DNA from: JBAXTU01 sp037130015
GTDB taxonomy: Bacteria; Patescibacteriota; Patescibacteriia; 2-01-FULL-39-33
Assembly: GCA_037130015.1 (NCBI GenBank)
Contig: JBAXTU010000008.1
Location: 1-39,938, forward strand
Length of the DNA stretch: 39,938 nucleotides
Direction of reading: 5' to 3'
Shown: in pieces, positions 23,126 to 29,625 of the stretch
How positions within the stretch are numbered: the stretch's first letter is position 1
How the letters are laid out: the number at the start of each line of letters is the position of its first letter
The notes under the pieces: generated by a model
The model's database searches: none
Told to the model about the DNA's origin: nothing
What the model saw: only the letters and a program-made list of their open reading frames with translations
Program-made: the position numbers and the translations under genes

Positions 23126-23196
23126 AGACCGCAATGAGCTGCTTCGAATACAACTGAACATTATGGATAAAGTACATCTTGTCTGTATTCCCACTA

Positions 23197-23394
23197 ATGA
23201 GTCATGGAGACATTCTAACTGGCGGAACTATTAGAGGTTTGGTTGGCGGTCTTTTACCTAGAGGAGCTGGATATAAAGTTATGAACGCTTTAGATATTGA
23301 AAAAAATCTCAGCAGGAACCTTAAAATAATTCAAGAAGCAATAGCTAGTGGAAGTGATAAAGAAATAATCAATATACTTAAAAAATTAAGATGA
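23197..23394 (+). pseudogene. orphan C-terminal-like fragment, 65 aa
   Basis: Open frame from ATG 23197 (a TTG at 23179 is also in frame): MSHGDILTGGTIRGLVGGLL, then a helical tail (EKNLSRNLKIIQEAIASGSDKEIINILKKLR). There is no Shine-Dalgarno or promoter of its own, and a short different-frame ORF overlaps its start. Gly-rich head plus helical tail look like the end of a longer lost protein, but I cannot name the family. It overlaps the convergent small membrane gene by 9 bases. Confidence 0.35.
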
Positions 23395-23523
23395 TTTTTC
23401 TGAAATATAAGTTAAATATCCTGCAAAAATAGCCCAAAAAATAAACAAAACCAACAAAATAGCCGGAAAAGATATTATTAAAATAAGACTAATAATTGCA
23501 AGTATAATATAAACCTTTTTCAT
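23386..23523 (-). CDS. small hydrophobic membrane protein, 45 aa
   Basis: MKKVYIILAI then an almost uninterrupted hydrophobic stretch to AIFAGYLTYISEKSS: one long or two short membrane helices. A TTGACA-17-TATGAT promoter directly upstream (leader about 25 bases) supports expression. The Shine-Dalgarno is weak. It lies just downstream of the truncated metG. The function is unknown; small toxin-like or regulatory membrane proteins look like this, but nothing shows either. Confidence 0.45.
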   Translation of the reverse strand: MKKVYIILAIISLILIISFPAILLVLFIFWAIFAGYLTYISEKSS

Positions 23524-23554
23524 ATACCGTTCTTAGTTAGTTAAATTATAAAGT

Positions 23555-23583
23555 ATCATATCATATATCAATAAACTTGTCAA
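23555..23583 (-). promoter_or_regulatory. promoter at the broken end of metG
   Basis: TTGACA (23583-23578), 17-base spacer, TATGAT (23560-23555) on the minus strand. It overlaps the last codons and stop of the truncated metG. Confidence 0.65.
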
Positions 23584-24691
23584 GTATGGAAGATAACCCG
23601 CCAAGGTAAAAGCGCAAAGTGTCAGGATCGTATTTTTCCAAGAACTCCGGCAACCAAATACCCCAATTGCGGCTTTTTGAAAATTGCTTGCCTTCAAAAA
23701 TAAGATATTCCGATGAATATACTCTTGTCGGTAAAGTCAGTCCACCAACACCCATCAACATCGAAGGCCAAATAACGGTATGGAAGGGAATATTATCTTT
23801 ACCATGAAAATAATAATGTATGGCATCTTTGTTTTCCCAAAAATTCTTCCACAAATCAGGCTGACCAATATTTAAAGAATATTCTTTACTAGCTGATAAA
23901 TATCCAATTACAGCCTCAAACCAAACATAAATACTTTTATTCTCATAACCTTCAATTGGCACTGGAATCCCCCAAGAAGAATCTCGACTAATATCTCTGT
24001 CATGAATACCAATTTTAAGTAATCCTTCAGTGAAATTCTTAGCATTACTCCTCCAGCCGCTAGACTCTGAAACCCACTTAGAAATTTTATCGGAAAAGGC
24101 AGAGAGTTTTAAGAAAAAATGTTCTGTATCTTTCCAGATTGGCTTATTGCCACAAATTTTACATTTGGGATCGATTAAATCCTTCACATCCATAAGAGAC
24201 CCACACTCATCACATTGATCTCCTCTCGCCCCTTCAAAAGCACACTTGGGGCATTTGCCTTCTATATAACGATCAGCTAAAAATCTCGAACAACTTTCAC
24301 AATACGGCAAATTCTGAATTTTTTTATAAATATATTCTTTATTATATAAATCCAAAAATAATTCTTGCGCTACTTTATGGTGCTCGGGACTCAAGGTATT
24401 GGTAAACAAATTATAAGAAATGCCCAAACCATTAATCAAGGTTTGTTTAAATTCTTCAGCATATTTCAAAGCGATCTCCTTTGGATCAACATTCAACTCA
24501 GCCGCCTTAATGGCAATGGGCGTGCCATAACAGTCAGCGCCGGACACAAATATTACATTATCACCTTTGAGTCTGTGATAACGCGCCACAAAATCAGATC
24601 CAATAAATCCCGCCACATGTCCCAAATGTAATGAACCATTAGCGTAAGGTAAAGCCGCACAGATTAATATTTTTCTTTTAGTTTTAGTCAT
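23561..24691 (-). CDS. metG: methionyl-tRNA synthetase, truncated after the catalytic domain, 376 aa
   Basis: Class I catalytic core is intact: LPYANGSLHLGHVAGF (HLGH), a connective-peptide zinc region with four Cys pairs (YCESC, CPKC, QCDEC, CKIC), and the KMSKS equivalent FSKSRNWGIW followed by YDPDTLRFYL. Just after RFYL the family sequence stops and 15 unrelated residues (ending ILDKFIDI) lead to a stop. The helical anticodon-binding domain, normally another 120 or more residues, is missing. It is therefore either a pseudogene or a catalytic-domain-only paralog. A genuine full-length metG would be expected elsewhere. No Shine-Dalgarno at the ATG. Confidence 0.85.
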   Translation of the reverse strand: MTKTKRKILICAALPYANGSLHLGHVAGFIGSDFVARYHRLKGDNVIFVSGADCYGTPIAIKAAELNVDPKEIALKYAEEFKQTLINGLGISYNLFTNTLSPEHHKVAQELFLDLYNKEYIYKKIQNLPYCESCSRFLADRYIEGKCPKCAFEGARGDQCDECGSLMDVKDLIDPKCKICGNKPIWKDTEHFFLKLSAFSDKISKWVSESSGWRSNAKNFTEGLLKIGIHDRDISRDSSWGIPVPIEGYENKSIYVWFEAVIGYLSASKEYSLNIGQPDLWKNFWENKDAIHYYFHGKDNIPFHTVIWPSMLMGVGGLTLPTRVYSSEYLIFEGKQFSKSRNWGIWLPEFLEKYDPDTLRFYLGGLSSILDKFIDI

Positions 24692-24703
24692 ATGTTAATA
24701 CAA

Positions 24704-24904
24704 TTATTTATTATTTAAGATGTTTTCCCCAGTTTGTCGTACATAGCGAACCATTTCATTAATAATATTTTTTGATAAATTAGGATTACCGGACATAAAT
24801 CTTAGTGGATATAGGATTTCTCCTTTATTAATTACGCCTGAATCCTGAATACTAAATTGATGTAAATAGTATTTTCCTTCAGCTATTATTTTTTCGTATA
24901 AATT
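24704..24904 (-). pseudogene. protein-like open frame without a start codon
   Basis: Between metG and the protease gene, one minus frame runs to TAA at 24704 and reads like protein (KYYLHQFSIQDSGVINKG, then LYPLRFMSGNPNLSKNIINE). It has no ATG/GTG/TTG at its beginning; the first in-frame ATG is about 30 codons in. It is in the +2 frame relative to the end of the protease gene. It could be the tail of a lost gene or a frameshifted extension. Confidence 0.25.
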
Positions 24905-25578
24905 TATTTTAAACCATTTTCTTTGGCTATTTTTATTAATTCTTTTTTGTCCAACTTAAAACCATAAATTTTAAAAAACAGCTGATTAAATAACTTAGGA
25001 GTCAATCCCTTATCTAAAGAAAAAATCAACTGCTTTATTTTGTTTAATCCATATTTTTCTATCAATAAATCAACCAAAAAATAACCAACTCTATAAATAC
25101 TTCCATCCTGAAAATAAATACCAGAATAAACAGAAAAATAATGTTCTAAATTTAACAATTCCTTTAACTGCGGTTTTACTGCCTCTTTACTGGCAAAATA
25201 GTCACACAGTCCTTCCATTAGCCACTTGGGATTAGTGACTTTTAATTTATGATGAATATAAAAATGAGTTAATTCGTGCGTGGTTAATTTTTGGAATCTC
25301 TGTTGTTCATTTTTAGATGTCTTATACTTTCTAAGATAAATTTTGGGGTTTAACAAACAAATAGAATAATAATTAGTTAAGCCGACTAGCCATGGCTGTA
25401 TTGTACAACCAGTAAAGGTGGCGAATTCTTCTCTGCTATCAACAATAGTAACGGGAATATTAGATAACTTAATTTCGAAAAACTGCTCCAAAATTTTATT
25501 TTGTTTTTTAATGTGATTTACAATTTTTTTATCAACATGCGTATGCAGTTTAAATAAAGTAATGTTAGTTTTGTCCAT
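24904..25578 (-). CDS. gluzincin-type metallopeptidase (HExxH...E), 224 aa
   Basis: Zinc protease domain: HELTH at 101-105 supplies two His ligands and the catalytic Glu, and Glu122 in WLMEGLCDYFA is the third ligand, as in peptidase-MA-like enzymes. No signal peptide or membrane segment. The C-terminal end LFFKIYGFKLDKKEL is shared with the divergent paralog at 25852 (FFRIYGFSFSKNNL), as is the SREE/SREQ segment in the N-terminal half. TATAAT stands 25 bases before the ATG and there is no Shine-Dalgarno. The substrate is unknown. Confidence 0.8.
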   Translation of the reverse strand: MDKTNITLFKLHTHVDKKIVNHIKKQNKILEQFFEIKLSNIPVTIVDSREEFATFTGCTIQPWLVGLTNYYSICLLNPKIYLRKYKTSKNEQQRFQKLTTHELTHFYIHHKLKVTNPKWLMEGLCDYFASKEAVKPQLKELLNLEHYFSVYSGIYFQDGSIYRVGYFLVDLLIEKYGLNKIKQLIFSLDKGLTPKLFNQLFFKIYGFKLDKKELIKIAKENGLK

Positions 25579-25603
25579 AAAATAAAATTAAATACTCTTA
25601 TAT

Positions 25604-25609
25604 ATTATA
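25604..25609 (-). promoter_or_regulatory. -10 box of the 24904 metallopeptidase
   Basis: TATAAT on the minus strand, about 25 bases before the ATG. The -35 region is only T-rich. Confidence 0.4.
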
Positions 25610-25620
25610 ACATTTTTTAA

Positions 25621-25663
25621 AATTAAAAAAGGCCTACCAATCAAATTGCGATTGATAGGCCTT
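25621..25663 (-). terminator. intrinsic terminator of the small Gly/Asp-rich gene
   Basis: Fourteen-pair stem AAGGCCTATCAATC/GATTGGTAGGCCTT (one G-U, 7-base loop; arms 25663-25650 and 25642-25629), then TTTTTTAATTT on the minus strand. Confidence 0.9.
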
Positions 25664-25682
25664 ATTACTAATATAACATGCA

Positions 25683-25837
25683 TTAGTTGTTATTATCCGA
25701 TCCGGCACCATCGCTACCACCGCCCGAACTGTCTGCACCGCCATCCCATGAGCCGTCACCGTCGTTGCCATCATAACAATTGCCAATGGCACTTGAAAAA
25801 ACAACCATATTAATGATATAATTAGCTTACTTTTCAT
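25683..25837 (-). pseudogene. Gly/Asp-rich small lipoprotein with an apparent frameshift
   Basis: ATG 25837 opens a signal-peptide-like segment MKSKLIISLIWLFF. At a run of six T (25801-25796 complement) the sensible frame changes by -1 and continues SSAIGNCYDGNDGDGSWDGG, ending in a Gly/Ser/Asp/Asn tail and TAA just before the terminator. Joined, it would be a 51-residue exported protein, probably a lipoprotein cleaved before Cys21. In the unshifted frame the protein runs through the terminator, which is unlikely. A real frameshift, polymerase slippage on T6, or an assembly error are all possible. Confidence 0.5.
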
Positions 25838-25851
25838 AATCCAAAACAAAA

Positions 25852-26493
25852 ATGAAACGACTTTTAACAATCAAAACAACAAAACCAAACAAAGAAATGG
25901 AAACCTTTCTTGGCAAGACTAAAATAGAGCTTGATAATTTTTTTGGTTTTAAAGCCAAAGAACCTATTATTATTTTTTTAAACTCCAGAGAGCAAATGGA
26001 TTTAATTTGGGGACAAAAAACTCAAGAATGGCAAACTGGCGGTACCAGAACATTAAACAATACAAAAAATGGAATTATTTTTATTTTGGCTCCAAACGTT
26101 TACACAAAAATATCAAGCCACAAAAACAAAGCTGATTTTTGGAAAACATTAAAACATGAATATAGCCATATCTACTTCAGGCAAATTACTAACGGATCAT
26201 ACCCCTTGTGGCTGAATGAAGGGCTAGCCTGCTATTTAGCTGAACAGAAAAAAACTTGCAATAACCCATTGGATGTTTTCTCTTTTTTTAATAAAGCAGA
26301 TAACAATATTTACGGCATTGGCTATTTTTGGACGAAATTATTAATTGAAAAATTCGGCAAAGTTAAATTACTAAAACTCATAAAAGAACTAGAAACAAAA
26401 TCAAACCTAACAGAAAAAATATTTAATGCAAAATTTTTTAGAATATATGGTTTTAGTTTTAGCAAAAACAACCTTACTAAACTAATAAAATAA
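25852..26493 (+). CDS. gluzincin-type metallopeptidase (HExxH...E), 213 aa, paralog of the 24904 gene
   Basis: HEYSH at 102-106 and Glu123 in WLNEGLACYLA form the zinc site. The arrangement of SREQ, the zinc site, the GIGYFWTKLLIEKFG segment and the C-terminal FFRIYGFS matches the 24904 protein (GYFLVDLLIEKYG, FFKIYGFK), so the pair arose by duplication. No signal peptide. The ATG lies 14 bases from the start of the divergent small lipoprotein gene, and no Shine-Dalgarno is present. A GC-poor hairpin follows its stop but is oriented as a terminator for the opposite strand. Confidence 0.8.
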   Translation: MKRLLTIKTTKPNKEMETFLGKTKIELDNFFGFKAKEPIIIFLNSREQMDLIWGQKTQEWQTGGTRTLNNTKNGIIFILAPNVYTKISSHKNKADFWKTLKHEYSHIYFRQITNGSYPLWLNEGLACYLAEQKKTCNNPLDVFSFFNKADNNIYGIGYFWTKLLIEKFGKVKLLKLIKELETKSNLTEKIFNAKFFRIYGFSFSKNNLTKLIK

Positions 26494-26701
26494 AAAATGG
26501 GCTAAATCAGTAGATTTAGCCCGGAACGAGGGGGAGTGGGTGGTGCTAGAGGTTGTAAAATATGGGAGTGGGCGTGTCAATTGGACACCCTGCCGATATT
26601 GATCGCGACCTATACGCGTTAGGCCGGCCTCACGACTGCTCGCTTTCCCTCCCAAGGAAAGCCTTATTGAATAAAGACCTACTGTATGAATGACCTATGA
26701 T
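26485..26701 (-). ncRNA. candidate structured non-coding RNA, about 210 nt
   Basis: A strong TTGACA-17-TATAAT promoter and a strong terminator on the minus strand enclose about 210 bases with no minus-strand ORF beyond a few codons and no gene downstream. GC content is higher than the surroundings. Local hairpins: GCTTTCC/GGAAAGC, GGCCTA/TAGGTC and GGGTGTC/GACAC-G-CCC. I checked for SRP RNA, 6S, tmRNA and RNase P hallmarks and found none. The identity is unknown. Confidence 0.55.
26491..26522 (-). terminator. intrinsic terminator of the 26701 ncRNA
   Basis: Ten-pair perfect stem GGGCTAAATC/GATTTAGCCC with a 4-base loop, followed on the minus strand by ATTTTTTATTTT. Confidence 0.8.
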
Positions 26702-26707
26702 ACTTCC

Positions 26708-26736
26708 ATTATATAGTAAAACCTTAATTTTGTCAA
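26708..26736 (-). promoter_or_regulatory. promoter of the 26701 ncRNA
   Basis: Consensus TTGACA (26736-26731), 17-base spacer, consensus TATAAT (26713-26708) on the minus strand. Confidence 0.8.
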
Positions 26737-26755
26737 GCCCCCTCCCAAAACCCCA

Positions 26756-26784
26756 TTGACAACAGCCCAAAACAGTGATAAATT
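26756..26784 (+). promoter_or_regulatory. promoter of the FadL-like gene
   Basis: TTGACA (26756-26761), 17-base spacer, TAAATT (26779-26784), divergent from the ncRNA promoter. Confidence 0.65.
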
Positions 26785-26842
26785 AAGCTTTCACTGAAAC
26801 TGACTTCTAAAGCTGAATTCAACCCGTACAGGAGGAATAAAA

Positions 26843-28024
26843 ATGAGAAAAATCGCTCTTTACATCACTGTTTTACTTTTGCCGGCGCCTGTTTGGGCTG
26901 GCGGACTCAATGTTATTGGAGGACGTGGAGGCGGTGCAGACATGAGTGGCGCTTATAATGCCATCAGCGATGATGCGTCACTATTCTACTACAACCCTTC
27001 GGGACTGTTGCAATTCAAACGGCCATATTCGGAATTAATCATTGAAGTATTAAAATTGACTTTTACTATCAAAGATAGTTCTGGCCGACACACTTCAAAA
27101 AATGATGTTGTTCATCTGCTACCGCTAGGTTGTTATATCCATCCGCTCAATGATGAGTTGGTGGTTGGCATTGGTTTGTATGTGCCATATGGACATGGCG
27201 CGGTCTTCAAAGAAAAATGGCCTTTTGCCAAAAGCGACACTTTGATTTCTTTGACCAATATTTCTCCGGCCATCGGTTGGCAAATCTGCGACAAACTGTC
27301 GCTCGGTTTGCAACTGAATATCGGTATTGGCCAAATGAAATACCAAGCCAATATACCAGAGGGTTGGCTTTTGTCCATTCCAACTAACACCACGGCTATA
27401 GGTATCGGATTTGGCGCCACTATCGGCACCAAATATCAGATAACCGACGAGTTAGCTTGGGGATTGACATACACCACGCCGACTCATGTCAATCTTTCAG
27501 CCAGAACCCACATTGCTTTGGGCGCCTTATCTTTTAACAAAGGCGCTGACGGCGACATTACTTTTCCAGCCAAAATAGGCAGTGGTATTGCCTATCAATT
27601 AACAGAAAAATGGTTGCTGGCTTTTGACGCCAACTATTATTTTTATGAAAGCGCCATGAAAAACATACCGCTGAAATTTCATGGCTTGCCACTGACAAAA
27701 AACACCGTGCTCAAATGGAAAGATAATTACAGCCTTCACTTAGGCAGTAGATATCTCGTCAATAAAGATTTGAGTGTCAGCGCCGGCGTGGGCTATCAAA
27801 CCGCGTCAGTGCCTGATGATACTATCAGCCAACTAACTCCTGATGTCACTGGTTGGGATGTGGCCACTGGCATTGTTTACAAAAAAAACAATTGGAAAAT
27901 TGACAGCCATCTGATTTACGCTTGGGGCGACAGAGAAGTCAAACCAAAAATCGGACGCATAGGCGCCGGACATTACTCGGCACAAAGCCTCACTCTTGGA
28001 CTAAGAGCAGGCTACTCATTCTAA
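26843..28024 (+). CDS. FadL/OmpP1/TodX-family outer-membrane beta-barrel protein, 393 aa
   Basis: Long-chain fatty acid/hydrophobic compound channel family. Signal peptide MRKIALYITVLLLPAPVWA with likely cleavage before Gly20. The N-terminal hatch signature AYNAISDDASLFYYNPSGLLQF matches FadL proteins, and PYGHG, NISPAIGW and a series of alternating amphipathic strands follow. The last residue is Phe after AGYS, the usual signal for the BAM insertion machinery. This implies a Gram-negative outer membrane, which does not fit a CPR cell. ATG follows AGGAGG, with its own promoter and terminator, and the codon style is more GC-rich than the neighbours. Transfer from a diderm is a reasonable guess. 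Confidence 0.88.
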   Translation: MRKIALYITVLLLPAPVWAGGLNVIGGRGGGADMSGAYNAISDDASLFYYNPSGLLQFKRPYSELIIEVLKLTFTIKDSSGRHTSKNDVVHLLPLGCYIHPLNDELVVGIGLYVPYGHGAVFKEKWPFAKSDTLISLTNISPAIGWQICDKLSLGLQLNIGIGQMKYQANIPEGWLLSIPTNTTAIGIGFGATIGTKYQITDELAWGLTYTTPTHVNLSARTHIALGALSFNKGADGDITFPAKIGSGIAYQLTEKWLLAFDANYYFYESAMKNIPLKFHGLPLTKNTVLKWKDNYSLHLGSRYLVNKDLSVSAGVGYQTASVPDDTISQLTPDVTGWDVATGIVYKKNNWKIDSHLIYAWGDREVKPKIGRIGAGHYSAQSLTLGLRAGYSF

Positions 28025-28043
28025 AAATACAAACAAAAAACAA

Positions 28044-28072
28044 AAGCCGTCTCAATTGCATTGGGACGGCTT
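28044..28072. terminator. bidirectional terminator between the FadL-like gene and trpS
   Basis: AAGCCGTCTCAAT (28044-28056) pairs with ATTGGGACGGCTT (28060-28072), one G-U. CTTTATTTTT follows on plus and TTGTTTTTTG on minus, so it can serve both convergent genes. Confidence 0.8.
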
Positions 28073-28089
28073 CTTTATTTTTAACAAAA

Positions 28090-29094
28090 TTATTTTGCGA
28101 AATAATCAAGCTTCATGGCGCGTCGCACTTCAGTCAGAGTTTTAGAGGCTCTGTCTTCGGCTCTGGCTGTGCCAGCTTTTAAAATTTTCATCACCTCCGC
28201 CGGATCAGTGGCAAACTCTTCGCGTCGTTTTCTGATAGGCGCCAAAAATTCTTCTAAGACATTCAATAATCTTTTTTTCACTTGCACATCACCCAAGCCA
28301 CCATGGCGATATTGTTCTTTTAATTTTTCTAGTCCTGCCTGATCAGAATCAAACACAGTCAAATATTCAAACACAGGATTACCTTCGGTGACTCCCGGAT
28401 CTTCCACTCGCAGATGTTTTGGATCAGTGTACATGGTTTTTATTTTTTGCGCCAAAACTTCAGATGAGTCTGACAAAAAAATCGCATTACCCAGTGACTT
28501 GCCCATTTTGCTCTGACCGTCCGTGCCAATAAGTCGCGGAGTTTCAGAAATCAAAGCTTTGGTTTCTTTCAAAACGTCACCACCATAAATCCGATTAAAT
28601 GTTTGCACGATTTCATTGGTTTGTTCAATCATGGGCAATTGATCCTCGCCAACCGGCACTAGGTCAGCTTTGAAAGCTGTGATGTCTGCCACTTGACTGA
28701 TAGGATAAGTCAAAAAACCGACCGTGAGTTTGGCGCCCATTTCTTTGTCTTTGATTTCAGTTTTGACTGTAGGATTTCTTTGCAATCTGGCGAGCGTCAC
28801 CAAGTTCATATAATACATAGTGAGCTCGGCTAGTTGTGGCACTAGTGACTGAATAAAAATAGTGGTGACTTTGGGATCAAGCCCAACCGCCAAATAATCA
28901 AGCGTCACTTGCAAAATATTATCGCGCACTTTTTGCGGATTATCAAAATTATCAGTCAAAGCCTGCATATCAGCTATGATAATATATTCGTCATATTCAT
29001 TTTGCAATTGCACACGATTTTTGAGCGAGCCAACATAATGTCCGAGATGCAAGGGGCCAGTTGGCCGGTCGCCAGTCAAAATCACTTTTTTCAT
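28090..29094 (-). CDS. trpS: tryptophanyl-tRNA synthetase, 334 aa
   Basis: Class I synthetase for tRNA-Trp. HIGH motif in PTGPLHLGHYVGSL, QSLVPQLAEL, GEDQLPMIEQTNEI and the KMSKS equivalent KMGKSLGNAI are visible. Length is normal for the bacterial type. It follows the RNHCP gene by 58 bases on the same strand and may be cotranscribed with it; a weak TTGACT is also present in between. No Shine-Dalgarno at the ATG. Convergent with the FadL-like gene over a shared terminator. Confidence 0.96.
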   Translation of the reverse strand: MKKVILTGDRPTGPLHLGHYVGSLKNRVQLQNEYDEYIIIADMQALTDNFDNPQKVRDNILQVTLDYLAVGLDPKVTTIFIQSLVPQLAELTMYYMNLVTLARLQRNPTVKTEIKDKEMGAKLTVGFLTYPISQVADITAFKADLVPVGEDQLPMIEQTNEIVQTFNRIYGGDVLKETKALISETPRLIGTDGQSKMGKSLGNAIFLSDSSEVLAQKIKTMYTDPKHLRVEDPGVTEGNPVFEYLTVFDSDQAGLEKLKEQYRHGGLGDVQVKKRLLNVLEEFLAPIRKRREEFATDPAEVMKILKAGTARAEDRASKTLTEVRRAMKLDYFAK

Positions 29095-29152
29095 AAATTA
29101 AAGGTTTGATACTTATGTTTTAATTTTTTCATTTTATGAAAGAAAAGTCAAT

Positions 29153-29470
29153 TTATCGCTTAACTCTTTTATCAACAATCTCCTTCTCCAATCTCACCAC
29201 TTCATCAAAATCATCTTCTTCACTAACACGATTATTTCTTTTTTCACCGCAAGTTTCGCATAAATGCACAATCACCCAAGTGCCTCGCTTGCGCAAAAAA
29301 ATATCAACCGGCTTCATGAGTCCACCACATTCTTCTTGTCTATCGCCAGGTTGCACATCAACATGTTTGGACCACAAACATTTGGGACAGTGATTAGTAT
29401 AACCATTTCCTTTGACGCTGGCACCGCAATGTCCGCAGACAAAATCCTCTTTAGTTCTAATAAAAGACAT
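29153..29470 (-). CDS. RNHCP-domain protein, 105 aa
   Basis: Small zinc-finger protein with FVCGHCGASV, the family-name motif TNHCPKCLWSKHVD, GDRQEECGG and VHLCETCGEKRNN: four Cys pairs/knuckles suited to bind zinc. RNHCP proteins are of unknown function, suspected RNA binders. ATG 29470 (MSFIRTKEDF) is chosen because a longer reading from 29524 would start upstream of the predicted transcription start. The promoter overlaps that of the divergent S1 gene. trpS follows. Confidence 0.85.
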   Translation of the reverse strand: MSFIRTKEDFVCGHCGASVKGNGYTNHCPKCLWSKHVDVQPGDRQEECGGLMKPVDIFLRKRGTWVIVHLCETCGEKRNNRVSEEDDFDEVVRLEKEIVDKRVKR

Positions 29471-29495
29471 ATATAATAAGTTAAAATTTAACTCC

Positions 29496-29524
29496 ATTAT
29501 GTCCCATTGACAAGATTTTGTCAA
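29496..29524 (-). promoter_or_regulatory. promoter of RNHCP (and probably trpS)
   Basis: TTGACA (29524-29519), 17-base spacer, CATAAT (29501-29496) on the minus strand. It overlaps the S1 promoter face to face. Confidence 0.7.
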
Positions 29525-29535
29525 TCTGTTAAAAT
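29507..29535 (+). promoter_or_regulatory. promoter of the S1 gene
   Basis: TTGACA (29507-29512), 17-base spacer, TAAAAT (29530-29535). With the opposite -35 it makes the palindrome TTGACAAGATTTTGTCAA (29507-29524). Leader of about 84 bases with a possible CTCCC/GGGGG hairpin before the ATG. Confidence 0.7.
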
Positions 29536-29625
29536 GAAAAATGTTCTAATAAACAACCCGCAAACCCAAATTTAATTAATAAAACGCGGTGCTCCCTGCT
29601 TTTCTGGGGGTTAAACAATAAAACC

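Noticed and set aside
25634..25870. Unshifted 78-codon minus frame over the small lipoprotein
   Set aside because: It reads through the whole terminator hairpin and loses the Gly/Asp tail; its extra N-terminus overlaps the start of the divergent protease.
26562..26693. Plus-strand 43-codon frame over the 26701 ncRNA
   Set aside because: Only a weak AGAGG before the ATG and no plus-strand promoter; the strong promoter and terminator are on the opposite strand. Kept only as an alternative in the shared-motif finding.
26485..26701. SRP RNA, 6S RNA, tmRNA or RNase P identity for the ncRNA
   Set aside because: The SRP GGAA-tetraloop/AGCAG domain, 6S long double stem, tmRNA T-arm with CCA end and RNase P GAGGAAAGUCC core were all looked for and not found.
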